From: Thermaceae bacterium
GTDB taxonomy: Bacteria > Deinococcota > Deinococci > Deinococcales > Marinithermaceae
Length of the DNA stretch: 55,914 bases
NCBI GenBank assembly: GCA_026981865.1
Contig: JALSIA010000137.1
Span: 1 to 55,914, forward strand
Direction of reading: 5' to 3'
Under the pieces are notes generated by a model. That model did not search any database. It saw only the letters and a list, made by a program, of their open reading frames with translations, and was not told where the DNA came from. Position 1 is the stretch's first letter, and every line of letters starts with the position of its first letter. The translations under genes were made by a program, and so were the position numbers. Of this stretch, positions 1-9,438 are shown in pieces.

Positions 1-1770
1 AGCCAGGACTTCTGGTACCACGTGCTCAGGGAGCGGGGGCTGGCCTTCGACGCGGCCATGGACGCCTACATGCGCCACCCCATGACGGTCGCGGGTACGA
101 ACGATGCGTTGGACGGAAAACTGGCCGACGAGTACTGGCACTGGTTCAGGGACCAAACCTACGAAAAGGGTGGGGCGACCGCCCGCCCCGCCCCGGCCTG
201 CCGGCCCGACCCCAACACCGCGATCACCGTGGCGCAGCTGAACGCCAACACCACCTCCGAGGCCTTCGTGGACCACAGCTACAAGCGTTACGTCTTCTCG
301 GGCGCCGTCTTCCGCTACAAGCTGCCGAACACCGAACCCTTCCCCGTCACCTGGAGGCTGTGGTTCACGATCTCCGGCGACCCCCTCACGCCGAACGACC
401 GCAACGCCGTCGACACCCAGGCCTGGAGCTGCAGCTGGCAGACGGGCCCCGTGGAGATCCGGGTGCCCCCCGGGCAGACCCTCGAAAGCGGCGCCCTGGC
501 CGCCAACGTCGATCTGGGCGCGGCCGCAGACGACGAGGCGACCCCGGTGGGAGGCGGGAAACCCTACCGGCTGCACGCCAAACCCCTGCGCGGCAAGGTG
601 GCGCTCGACGGGCCGCCGGGCGGGCTGAGCGTGACCGTGACCGAGCTCAGCACCCTTGGTTCGATGAGCTACGCCCTGACCGAAACCTCGCCGGGGAGCG
701 GCACCTACCTGATCGCCCTGCCCGTGGGCCGCTACGACATCCGCGCAAGCGGCAGCGGCGGCTACTCGGCCACGTACCGCAACGTGGCGGTCCAGGAAAG
801 CACCACCGCGACCCCGACCCCCGAAAACCCGCCGGGGCGCGAGATCGTCTTCCTGGGACGGTCGTCGGGCGGCCCGTTGAACCTTTACCTCTGGGACCTC
901 GATCGGGGAACGGTTCGCGCCCTGACCTCGTTTGCCGACGATGCCTGGGCCGACCCCGCGGCGCAGGCGGTGTCCTTCGCCGCCGTGCGCACCGCGGCAG
1001 GGGACCTGGTGGCCGTGATGCTCCAGGATCCGGGCTCGAATGGCACCGAGGCGCTCTACCGCCTTAGCCTCGCCGACGCCCAGGCCGTCCCCGCGGCCAA
1101 CCTGCCCGGGAGCTACCAGCTCAGCTACGTCAACCTGAGCTTCCAGGAGAGCGGCCCAGCAGCGCTGCGCTACTTCGAGGACACCCTGGGAACCCGGCAG
1201 CTGCAGATGATCGACCTGCTGACCGGCGAGGTCGTTTGGACCGCGGACGTGAGCGGGTACGCCACGCAATGCGGCTGGCGCCCCGGCCGCAGCGTCTGGG
1301 CCGGAGGGTACCTGCTGGGCTGCGGAAACATGGATTCCAGCTCGAACTGGACGGCCCTGGTCGCCGCCGTTCCCTCGCCGCTGGGTGGTTACCAGGGCAC
1401 CCTCGCGCGCGACCCCACCTTCATGCAGTTCGAAGGCCCCGCCGACTTCGGCGGCATCAACCTGGGCAACTCGTTGATCTTCGTGGAGCGCGCCCTCTAC
1501 CCCGACTTCTCGGAAGCCACCGGGTTCGTCGTCGACGCCAACACCACGGCCAGCACCTTCGTCGCACTGCCCGGAGAAACCCCTTACCGCTGCAGCCCCG
1601 CACCCAAGCTCATGCAGGTGGCCTGCCTGCGCACGGGCGGGGTGGTCGTGCACACCATCGACGGCACCGGCGCCGTCACCCAGACCGAGAGCTTCGCCCT
1701 GCCCGGGGGGTACACCATCGACACCGGCCAACTGGACGCGATCGACTTCGTGGAACCGCTCGAGCGCTGA
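1..1770 (+). CDS. secreted propeller-like protein, 5' truncated
   Basis: The reading frame is open from base 1, so the true start lies upstream of the window; 589 residues are visible. The first ~60 residues (FWYHVLRERG, YWHWFRDQTYE) look like the end of a folded domain I cannot name. A Pro-rich linker follows, then Ig-like beta segments (about 75-275), then a TolB/PD40-like propeller segment starting at REIVFLGRSSGG (~281) with NLYLWDLDRG. Several Cys in the C-terminal half suggest an exported protein. The stop is 15 bp before a strong hairpin shared with the convergent gene. Function is unknown; an extracellular or lipid-anchored protein is an inference from composition. Confidence 0.6.
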   Translation, partial: SQDFWYHVLRERGLAFDAAMDAYMRHPMTVAGTNDALDGKLADEYWHWFRDQTYEKGGATARPAPACRPDPNTAITVAQLNANTTSEAFVDHSYKRYVFSGAVFRYKLPNTEPFPVTWRLWFTISGDPLTPNDRNAVDTQAWSCSWQTGPVEIRVPPGQTLESGALAANVDLGAAADDEATPVGGGKPYRLHAKPLRGKVALDGPPGGLSVTVTELSTLGSMSYALTETSPGSGTYLIALPVGRYDIRASGSGGYSATYRNVAVQESTTATPTPENPPGREIVFLGRSSGGPLNLYLWDLDRGTVRALTSFADDAWADPAAQAVSFAAVRTAAGDLVAVMLQDPGSNGTEALYRLSLADAQAVPAANLPGSYQLSYVNLSFQESGPAALRYFEDTLGTRQLQMIDLLTGEVVWTADVSGYATQCGWRPGRSVWAGGYLLGCGNMDSSSNWTALVAAVPSPLGGYQGTLARDPTFMQFEGPADFGGINLGNSLIFVERALYPDFSEATGFVVDANTTASTFVALPGETPYRCSPAPKLMQVACLRTGGVVVHTIDGTGAVTQTESFALPGGYTIDTGQLDAIDFVEPLER

Positions 1771-1784
1771 ACGCCCCGCAACGA

Positions 1785-1816
1785 GCGACGCGGGGGCGGT
1801 CGCGCCCCCGCGTCGC
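1785..1816. terminator. bidirectional hairpin between convergent genes
   Basis: Perfect 14-bp inverted repeat, arms 1785-1798 and 1803-1816 with a GTCG loop, lying between two convergent stops (1770 + and 1828 -). It is very GC-rich and lacks a long T run on either side, so it may act as a bidirectional stop or mRNA-end stabiliser. Confidence 0.7.
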
Positions 1817-1827
1817 GTTTGGCGCAC

Positions 1828-2577
1828 TCAGCCCGAGGGTTGCTCGGGACCCTTCCACAGCAGGCGGCCGCAGCTGGGGCAGCGCACCACCTGCTGCCCC
1901 TGGTAGACCCGCTGGGCCACGTGGGTGGGCAGCTGCACGCTGCAGGCGCTGCAGCGGTAGACGCCGCCCTTGGCGTAGACCAGCGCCACGCCCACCCCTT
2001 TGCGGGCGCGGCGGATGGCCTGGTACTCGCGCAACAGGTTCTTGGGGACGGCCGCCGCCATCTCCTCGCGCTTGGCCAGCTTCTCCTGGTACTCGGCCTC
2101 GAGCTGGGCCACGCGCTCGGCGTTCTTGGCCTCGAGCGCATCGAGCTCGGGCTTCATCTCGGCCATTTCGGCCTCGAGCGCCTGGATCTGCTCGGCCAGG
2201 TTCTCCATCTCCTCGAGGATGGGCATGGTCAGTTCGGTGAGCTCGTCGATGCGGGTCGAGAGTTGCTGGATGCGGTTTTCGAACTGGGTCTGCTCGCGCA
2301 CGCTCGAGGACTGCATCTGCTCGTCCTCGGCCTGCTTGCGCTTGGCGGTGAGGTCTTTGATCTCCAGATCGTTCTGCTTGTACTCGCGCTGCAGGGTTAG
2401 GTAGCGCTCCTTGAGCTGGCCCAGCCGCGCCGACAACTCGGCCCACTTCTCGCGGGCCTCGATCAGCTCGGGCGGCAACAGTTCCTGCTGTTCCTTGATT
2501 TTATCAAGCTCTTGGTCGCGCTCCTGAAGGGTGTACAAGTCGGCAAGGGCACCCGCAATATTCACGTCCTTCATCAT
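1828..2577 (-). CDS. coiled-coil zinc-ribbon protein (COG1579/CT398-like)
   Basis: 249 residues. Residues ~10-180 form a long Glu/Lys/Leu-rich antiparallel coiled coil. The C-terminus carries a four-cysteine zinc ribbon (CSAC at 209-212, CPSC at 233-236). This architecture and length match COG1579/CT398-like proteins, thought to act as nucleic-acid-binding or scaffold factors; no enzymatic role is established. Two in-frame ATGs are adjacent; the upstream one is used here. The gene lies 15 bp downstream of nth on the same strand and probably shares its transcript. Confidence 0.8.
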   Translation of the reverse strand: MMKDVNIAGALADLYTLQERDQELDKIKEQQELLPPELIEAREKWAELSARLGQLKERYLTLQREYKQNDLEIKDLTAKRKQAEDEQMQSSSVREQTQFENRIQQLSTRIDELTELTMPILEEMENLAEQIQALEAEMAEMKPELDALEAKNAERVAQLEAEYQEKLAKREEMAAAVPKNLLREYQAIRRARKGVGVALVYAKGGVYRCSACSVQLPTHVAQRVYQGQQVVRCPSCGRLLWKGPEQPSG

Positions 2578-2592
2578 AACACCCCGGCGGGC

Positions 2593-3264
2593 TCAGGCGT
2601 TTCGGCGGTTAGGGCAGTCGTCCACCAGCACGCAGGCGTCGCACTTCGGCTTGCGCGCGGTGCAGACGTAGCGGCCGTGGAGGATGAGGGCGTGGTGCAC
2701 GAAGATCCACTTCTCGCGGGGAAAGAGCGCTTCCAGCTCGGCCCCGATCTTCTCCGGAGTCCGGGCGCGCGCGAGGCAGAGCCGGTGCGCCAGCCGCGCC
2801 AGGTGGGTGTCCACGGCGATGCCCGGGACCCCGAAGGCCGCGCCCAGCACCACCGTGGCCGTCTTCCAGCCCACACCGGGCAGCGCCATCAACGCCTTCT
2901 TGTCGCGCGGGACCTCGCCGCCGTGCTCCTCCACGAGCCTCTGCGCCAGCGCCACCAGGTTGCGCGCCTTGGTGCGGAAGAGCCCGATGCGGCGGATGAA
3001 GGGCTCGACCTCGCCGGGGGTGGCCGCCGCCAGCACCTCGGGGGTGGGAAAGCGCGCGAAGAGGGCGGGGGTGGCCTCGTTGACCGACCTGTCGGTGGCC
3101 TGGGCGCTGAGCACGGTGGCCACCAGCAGCTGGAAGGGGCTCTCGTGACGCAGCTCGGTGCGCGCCTGGGGGTAGGCGGCCTCCAGCTTCTCCAGGATGC
3201 GCAGGGCACGCTCGCGTTTCCTGGCCTTGGACTCGCGCGGGCAGCGCAGCTTCGCGGGCGCCAT
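2593..3264 (-). CDS. nth: endonuclease III (DNA glycosylase/AP lyase)
   Basis: 223 residues. Base-excision repair enzyme that removes oxidised pyrimidines and nicks AP sites. The helix-hairpin-helix motif LPGVGWK carries the catalytic Lys134, and VDTHLARLAHR the catalytic Asp152. The C-terminal [4Fe-4S] loop has the canonical C-x6-C-x2-C-x5-C spacing (Cys201, 208, 211, 217). The ATG at 3264 is chosen because it fits the family N-terminus and lies 7 bp after a TATAAT box, predicting a leaderless mRNA. The frame stays open upstream, but that part overlaps the divergent ASCH gene. Probably transcribed together with the zinc-ribbon gene downstream. Confidence 0.95.
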   Translation of the reverse strand: MAPAKLRCPRESKARKRERALRILEKLEAAYPQARTELRHESPFQLLVATVLSAQATDRSVNEATPALFARFPTPEVLAAATPGEVEPFIRRIGLFRTKARNLVALAQRLVEEHGGEVPRDKKALMALPGVGWKTATVVLGAAFGVPGIAVDTHLARLAHRLCLARARTPEKIGAELEALFPREKWIFVHHALILHGRYVCTARKPKCDACVLVDDCPNRRNA

Positions 3265-3271
3265 GGGGCCG

Positions 3272-3277
3272 ATTATA
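3272..3277 (-). promoter_or_regulatory. -10 box of nth
   Basis: TATAAT on the minus strand, 7 bp upstream of the nth ATG; a weak TTGGGG -35 lies 16 bp further upstream. The predicted transcript starts at or next to the ATG. It overlaps the opposing -10 box at 3274-3279. Confidence 0.75.
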
Positions 3278-3279
3278 CT
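3274..3279 (+). promoter_or_regulatory. -10 box of ASCH gene
   Basis: TATACT, 6 bp upstream of the ATG at 3286, predicting a leaderless transcript. It shares the TATA core with the nth -10 box on the other strand. Confidence 0.7.
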
Positions 3280-3285
3280 GGCCGC

Positions 3286-3672
3286 ATGCCCCGCCCCAAG
3301 CGCGGCCTGATCGTGCGCGAACCCTACGCCGGCTGGATCGTGGACGGCGTGAAGACCTGGGAGATCCGCAAGCACCCCACGCGTGTCCGCGGCCCCATCG
3401 GCATCGTCAGCGGCGGCCGCCTCATCGGGCAGGTGGACGTGGTGGGGGTGGAGGGACCCTTCGGCGCGGAGGAGCTGGCGGCCCACGAAGACCGCCACCG
3501 CGCCGGCGGGTTCCTCGAGGCCTACGCCCAGGGCAAGCCGTTGTGGGCCTGGGTGCTGGAAAACCCCCGGCGCTACCCCGAGCCTCTGCCCGTACCGCCG
3601 CGCCGGGGGCGGATGCTGTGGGTGAACCTCGACGGGGTTCAGTGGCCCGGCTCGGACCAGACCGAGCCGTAG
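3286..3672 (+). CDS. ASCH-domain protein
   Basis: 128 residues. The ASCH fold (PUA-like, RNA- or modified-base-binding) is indicated by the N-terminal signature GLIVREPYAGWIVDG and the G-x-K-x-W-E-x-R motif GVKTWEIR, followed by IGIVSGGRLIGQVDVVGV. The family has been linked to RNA binding and, in some members, to amidohydrolysis of modified cytidines; no specific substrate can be read here. Its start is only 21 bp from the nth start on the other strand. Its last 34 bp overlap antisense the 3' end of the ABC-ATPase gene. Confidence 0.8.
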   Translation: MPRPKRGLIVREPYAGWIVDGVKTWEIRKHPTRVRGPIGIVSGGRLIGQVDVVGVEGPFGAEELAAHEDRHRAGGFLEAYAQGKPLWAWVLENPRRYPEPLPVPPRRGRMLWVNLDGVQWPGSDQTEP

Positions 3673-5402
3673 CCAACGTAGACGATGCGGTCGGGCTCGA
3701 GCGCAGCGCGCACCTCCTCCCGGTGGCTGCTGACCACCAGGGTGATCCCCGCCTCGCGCACGAGGCGGGCCAGCGCCCGGGCGAGCCGGCGTGCGTTCGG
3801 CCCGTCGAGGTGGGCGGCGAACTCGTCAACGAGCAACAGGTCGGGGCGCCCGGCGAGGAGCAGCGCCAGCCGGAAGCGCTCGCGTTGGCCTGTGGAAAGC
3901 TGATCGGGGAGGGCGCGCCAGAGCACCGCGTCGGCCAGACCCACCCGCCCCAGCAGCTCCGCCGCGGCCGGCACGTCCTGCAGCCGGCGCGCCACCCGCT
4001 CGAGCAGCACCTCGTCCCCCAGAGCAGGCTCGGCGACGCCGGGCAGGTAGGCCTCGACCCGTCCCTCGGGCACGTCCACCCACCCGGCGTCGGGCATCTC
4101 GTCCCAGAGCAGGCGCAGGAGCGTCGTCTTCCCCGCCCCGCTGGCGCCCCACAACAGCTGCACCGTTCCTGGTTCGATGCGCAGCTTGACGCCGCGCAAC
4201 ACCCGGCGCTCGATGCGGCGGCGGCGCACCCCGAAGGCTTCGAGCAGCACCCGTACCTCGGGCGCCAGCTCCTCCAGGTTCAGGTCGCTGGCGTACGCCT
4301 TGTCCACCCCGTGGAAGACCACGGGGCCGGCAAGCCCGCGCACCCGGCCGTAGCGTGGGCGGTAGAGCCGCCCCCGGTGCTCGACGGCATAGGGATCGGA
4401 CTGCAGGAAGCGGCGCATGCGGCGCGCCGCCGCGTCGGTGAGCGGGTAGGCGAGGACGGGCCGCCCGGAGGCGGTGTCCCACAGGTAGCGGAACCCCGCG
4501 TTCTCGAAGAAGGGATGGTAGCGGGCCATCTGCGCGACCGTGCACACCAGCTCCTTGTCGCGCCGCCCGTCGGGAACGCCGCGCTCCACCGCCCACTCGA
4601 GCCCCAGGCGCACGATCCGCGCGCCCAGGCCGTCCGAACGGTAATCCGGGTGCACGACCGCGCGCGCGATTCGCGCGGCCGCCACCCGCACCCGGTCGAT
4701 CACCCGCTGCGCCGCTTCTTCCCAGGGATGCCCCTCGGGCAGCAAGCCTTTGACGTCGAAGGTGGGGTGGAACCAGTCCGCGGGAAAGACCTCTTCGCGA
4801 ACTCGCCGCTCGATCCCCCCGGGGGTGCGCCGGTGCATCGCCGGCAACGGCGGGTCGATCCGCAGGTAGGCCACGATGGCCGGTTCGAAGGGCTTGCGCT
4901 CGGCGAGTTCCATGACCAGGAAACGGCTCGCCGGGGTGGAGCCGCGGATGTCGAGCAGCCGCCCCTCGCCCTGCCGGCATCGCGGCTTGGCGGACGCCCG
5001 CACCCGTCGCCCGTCCGGGCAGCGCCACACCGCCACGGTCTCGTGATCCGCGGCGTAGTGGTACTGCTCCAGCTCGGCGATCGCTTCGTAGTCCTGTTCG
5101 AAGCGCGCCTCGCGCACGCGCAGGGCATAGCCGTAGAGCGTGCGGACGTAAACGCCGGAACGCGCGTGTTCCACCTCGCGCTCGAAGGGGGGCCAGTGCA
5201 CCCGTCCCGCCCGCTTGAGCACGTAGTCTTCCGCGTCGAGCAGGTTGCCCACGGCCCCGCCCCGAATCCGCAGCTGCACCTCCTCGCCCTCGCGCAGCCA
5301 ACGCGCCGCGTCGCCGCTCATCCGCAGCGTGGGCCCACCGGCGAGGTCCACCTCGCCGAACCAGCGCCAGTAGACGCGCCGCGCCGCGATGCGGTAGTTC
5401 AT
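3639..5402 (-). CDS. ABC-type ATPase fused to GNAT-like acetyltransferase domain (COG2401-like)
   Basis: 587 residues, soluble. The N-terminal ~160 residues include a beta-rich domain. A GNAT-like segment spans about 160-310, with the acetyl-CoA motif region AVVHPDYRSDGLGARIV (248-264). A single ABC ATPase domain occupies ~400-580: Walker A GASGAGKTT (419-427), signature LSTGQ (502-506), Walker B LLLVDEF (522-528) and switch His560. No membrane segments are present and no permease gene is adjacent, so it is not a transporter. This fusion matches COG2401, best known from archaea; the substrate is unknown. The start is supported by a -10 box 6 bp upstream. Confidence 0.8.
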   Translation of the reverse strand: MNYRIAARRVYWRWFGEVDLAGGPTLRMSGDAARWLREGEEVQLRIRGGAVGNLLDAEDYVLKRAGRVHWPPFEREVEHARSGVYVRTLYGYALRVREARFEQDYEAIAELEQYHYAADHETVAVWRCPDGRRVRASAKPRCRQGEGRLLDIRGSTPASRFLVMELAERKPFEPAIVAYLRIDPPLPAMHRRTPGGIERRVREEVFPADWFHPTFDVKGLLPEGHPWEEAAQRVIDRVRVAAARIARAVVHPDYRSDGLGARIVRLGLEWAVERGVPDGRRDKELVCTVAQMARYHPFFENAGFRYLWDTASGRPVLAYPLTDAAARRMRRFLQSDPYAVEHRGRLYRPRYGRVRGLAGPVVFHGVDKAYASDLNLEELAPEVRVLLEAFGVRRRRIERRVLRGVKLRIEPGTVQLLWGASGAGKTTLLRLLWDEMPDAGWVDVPEGRVEAYLPGVAEPALGDEVLLERVARRLQDVPAAAELLGRVGLADAVLWRALPDQLSTGQRERFRLALLLAGRPDLLLVDEFAAHLDGPNARRLARALARLVREAGITLVVSSHREEVRAALEPDRIVYVGYGSVWSEPGH

Positions 5403-5408
5403 GCGTCC

Positions 5409-5414
5409 AGCCTA
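5409..5414 (-). promoter_or_regulatory. -10 box of ABC-ATPase/acetyltransferase gene
   Basis: TAGGCT on the minus strand, 6 bp before the ATG at 5402. Fits the leaderless pattern. Confidence 0.55.
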
Positions 5415-5439
5415 CCGCGCGGGCGGGAGACCGCGGGAA

Positions 5440-6933
<1,494 letters not shown>

Positions 6934-7995
6934 TCACGGCCGCGCGCGCAACTGCACCCGCACCGGGTTGTGGTCGGAACTGGCGAAGTCCAGGTCCTCG
7001 GTGCGCACCTGCTGCACCTCGACGTTGGGGCTCACCAGGAAGCCGTCGATCACGGTCACGTAGTTCTCGCCCGGGCGCCACGGGCGACTCACGGAGCGGT
7101 TGGTGGGCGTGTGGGCGTCGTAGGCCCAGGTCCAGCCCGCGGGCGTCCAGTCCTCCGGGAAGGGCAGGTAGAAGGCGGGGCGCGGTTCGCTGTGGGCAAA
7201 GGCCGCGTCGGGGTCCACCCCGGGCAGGATCAGGTTCCAGTCGCCGCCCACGACCACGTAGTTGCCCCGCGCATACTCGCGGGTCATGACCTCCTTGATG
7301 TAGCCGAGCTGCTGCTCGCGCAGCTGGCCGGCGTCGAAGGCCGAGTTGTGGGTGTTGATCACCACCCAGTCGCGTCCGTTCGCGGCCGGGTAACGGGTGA
7401 GGACGAAGGCGCGGTCGAGCTGCACCAGCTGCACCAGGAAGCCGTACCGGCCGGGAAGGGTGTGGCGCTCAGCAGCGGCGGGGCGCCAACGCGACAGCGT
7501 CATCAGCCCCGACTTGACCCGGCCCATCGGCCGGGTCGCGGGCACCGGAACGAAGGCGACGTCGTAGTTCTTGGCCAGGGCGAACGCGTAGTCGGGGAGC
7601 GCCCGCGCCAACGCCAGCGCTTCGTTGATGCCGTAGCTGCGGCGGGAAGCCAGGTCCACCTCCTGGATCAGCACCACGTCGGCGGGGCGCTCCCTGAGGT
7701 GGGCGGCGATGCCCGCAAGGTAGCGCTCCACCTCGTCGCGGCCGGGCCAGCCGTGGGTTCCCCCGTCGAGAAAGAAGTCTTGCTCGGCACCCAGGCCGGC
7801 GTAACCGATGTTCCAGGTCAGGAGGCTCAGGCCCGCGGGCGCGCCGAAACTTCCCTGCCCCTGAACCGCGATCGGTTCCACGGGCTGCGGCCGGTAGTCG
7901 GTGATCCAGAGCCAGCCCACGAGGCCGGCGAAGGCCAGGGCCACGAGCAGCACCAAGCCGAAGAGGGCTGCGAAAAAACGCCGGAGGATCGTCAT
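6934..7995 (-). CDS. membrane-anchored endonuclease/exonuclease/phosphatase family protein
   Basis: 353 residues. One N-terminal membrane segment (about 7-30) is followed by an EEP-fold domain. Catalytic motifs in order are LTWNIGYAGLG (Asn), IQEVDLASR (metal-binding Glu), a GDWN motif (Asp/Asn) and SSDHNPV (Asp-His). The family includes DNA/RNA nucleases, phosphoinositide phosphatases and sphingomyelinases; an extracytoplasmic phosphodiesterase is the likeliest reading, with unknown substrate. It starts 9 bp after the stop of the MFS gene and probably shares that transcript. A TAGCAT hexamer (8002-8007) 6 bp before the ATG could give a separate leaderless transcript but coincides with the MFS stop codon. 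Confidence 0.8.
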   Translation of the reverse strand: MTILRRFFAALFGLVLLVALAFAGLVGWLWITDYRPQPVEPIAVQGQGSFGAPAGLSLLTWNIGYAGLGAEQDFFLDGGTHGWPGRDEVERYLAGIAAHLRERPADVVLIQEVDLASRRSYGINEALALARALPDYAFALAKNYDVAFVPVPATRPMGRVKSGLMTLSRWRPAAAERHTLPGRYGFLVQLVQLDRAFVLTRYPAANGRDWVVINTHNSAFDAGQLREQQLGYIKEVMTREYARGNYVVVGGDWNLILPGVDPDAAFAHSEPRPAFYLPFPEDWTPAGWTWAYDAHTPTNRSVSRPWRPGENYVTVIDGFLVSPNVEVQQVRTEDLDFASSDHNPVRVQLRARP

Positions 7996-8004
7996 GTCCC
8001 TATG

Positions 8005-9150
8005 CTACGCCGGGCGGAAGCGGCCGCCGCCCCGGACCCAGACGAAGCCCAGGACCGTCAAACACGCTCCCAGGGCCATCAGCGGGAAGAGGGCGCCCAG
8101 CCCCAACGCCGCGGCGACCGCACCGCCCACGGGCGGCCCCACCAGTCCCCCCAAGTCCCAGCTGGCGGTGAAGAGGCTAAAGGCCGAACCCCGCAGCTCC
8201 GGCCGGGCGGCGCGGGTGACGGCCACGATGTTCGCGGGCAGGTAAAGCCCCGCCCCCGCCCCCATGAAGAAGCCCGCGGCGAAGGCGAGCGGCGGCAACG
8301 GCAGCGCCCAGAGCAGGAAGAGCCCGAAGGCGGCACTCACGAACCCCGCAAGCGCCACCCACCCCGCCTCGAAGCGGTCGGCTAGGTAACCCGCGGGCAG
8401 CCGGAAGATCACCGAGACGAGGCTGTAGAAGGCCAGAAACGCACCCACCCAGGCTGCGCGGTAGCCGGCCTCGTCGAGCACGAGGGGATAGAAGGTCTGC
8501 AAGGTGGCGAAGACCGCCGCGAACCCGGTGTTGGCCAGGGTGGGCGCGAGAATGCCCCGGTCGCTCAGGACCGCCCCGAAGTTGGCCCACCAGGGGTTGG
8601 CAGAAGGAGTGTCGAGCGTCTCCGGTACGCCCAGGTAGAAGACCGGTATCCAGACCAGCTGCACCAGCAGCACCAGCGCCCACACCGCCGTAAAGCCGAA
8701 GTAGTCCACCAGGAAGCCGCCCAGGGCGGTGCCGCTCATCACCCCGATGCCCAGGATCAGGTTGCGGGTGCCCATCACGCGGCCCACCACGTGCTCGGGC
8801 ACCAGGTCGCTGGTGATGGCCAGCGAGCTGGGGGCAAAGAGGGCCATGGCCGCCCCTTGTAGAAAGCGCCCGACCAGCACGGCGGCGAGGGGCCCCAGAT
8901 AGAAGAGGCCCGAAAGCGCCCCCAGGCCCAAACCGATCAGGCTCGGCTTCTTGCGACTCCAACCGTCGGAAGCCCAGCCCCCGAACGGCCGCAGCGCCAA
9001 CCCCGCGAGCGGCATCAGCGCCACCGCCCAGCCGATCCAGGCCGCCCCGAGGCCCTGGGCCTTGAGGTAGAGGGGCAGCGTGGGCACGGTCAAGCCGTAG
9101 GCCAGAAAGAAGAGGAAGGTGGCGAGGTGCAGGTTCCAGACGGCACGCAC
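8005..9150 (-). CDS. MFS transporter, probable drug/small-molecule exporter
   Basis: 381 residues, about 12 hydrophobic segments from residue 8 to the end. The cytoplasmic loop after TM2 carries a shortened MFS motif (FGGWASDGWSRKKP) and mid-protein PEHVVGRVMGTRN is typical of DHA-type efflux proteins. Secondary active transport across the inner membrane; the substrate cannot be deduced. The GTG start at 9150 is preceded by a 6-bp-spaced -10 box and an operator-like palindrome. The EEP phosphodiesterase follows on the same transcript. Confidence 0.85.
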   Translation of the reverse strand: MRAVWNLHLATFLFFLAYGLTVPTLPLYLKAQGLGAAWIGWAVALMPLAGLALRPFGGWASDGWSRKKPSLIGLGLGALSGLFYLGPLAAVLVGRFLQGAAMALFAPSSLAITSDLVPEHVVGRVMGTRNLILGIGVMSGTALGGFLVDYFGFTAVWALVLLVQLVWIPVFYLGVPETLDTPSANPWWANFGAVLSDRGILAPTLANTGFAAVFATLQTFYPLVLDEAGYRAAWVGAFLAFYSLVSVIFRLPAGYLADRFEAGWVALAGFVSAAFGLFLLWALPLPPLAFAAGFFMGAGAGLYLPANIVAVTRAARPELRGSAFSLFTASWDLGGLVGPPVGGAVAAALGLGALFPLMALGACLTVLGFVWVRGGGRFRPA

Positions 9151-9156
9151 CCTTCC

Positions 9157-9162
9157 AGCTTA
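9157..9162 (-). promoter_or_regulatory. -10 box of MFS gene
   Basis: TAAGCT on the minus strand, 6 bp before the GTG start. A CTGACC hexamer 18 bp upstream (9181-9186) could be the -35 and forms one arm of the neighbouring palindrome. Confidence 0.55.
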
Positions 9163-9170
9163 CTCCGAAA

Positions 9171-9186
9171 CTGACCCACCGGTCAG
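9171..9186. promoter_or_regulatory. operator-like inverted repeat upstream of MFS gene
   Basis: CTGACC-CACC-GGTCAG, perfect 6-bp arms with a 4-bp spacer, overlapping the predicted -35 of the MFS promoter. Size and placement suit a TetR- or MarR-type repressor; no such regulator is encoded next to it. Confidence 0.5.
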
Positions 9187-9425
9187 CCTTCGCCTAGGCG
9201 GAACGGCAGGGGGACGGCCACCGGGCCGCGGCCCTCGCCGCCTACGCCCGGTGCCTGGACTCTCGGGCGAACCCTACCGGGTGCGGCTCGAGCTGCCCGC
9301 CCGCTCCGACCACGCGCGGGCGCGCCCGGGCACCCGATTTCGAAACGGCGCGGGCTTCTCCGCCAACGACCCGGTTGGAAAATCCGGTTGCGCGGGGAGG
9401 TTGAGCGCGGCAAGCGCGGGCAGCT

Positions 9426-9431
9426 TATAGT
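9426..9431 (+). promoter_or_regulatory. -10 box of first small membrane protein gene
   Basis: TATAGT, 7 bp before the ATG at 9439; leaderless pattern. Confidence 0.6.
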
Positions 9432-9438
9432 GCAGAGG

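Noticed and set aside
1236-2240. 334-codon plus-strand frame over the first gene and zinc-ribbon gene
   Set aside because: Arg/Pro-rich shadow frame that reads through a hairpin terminator and an antisense conserved gene.
8002-8007. Independent promoter for the EEP phosphodiesterase
   Set aside because: TAGCAT coincides with the MFS stop codon; kept only as a possibility in that gene's entry.
9119-9430. 103-codon plus-strand frame before the tandem membrane proteins
   Set aside because: It begins inside the MFS gene on the other strand, crosses its promoter and has an Arg/Pro/Gly composition typical of GC-rich chance frames.
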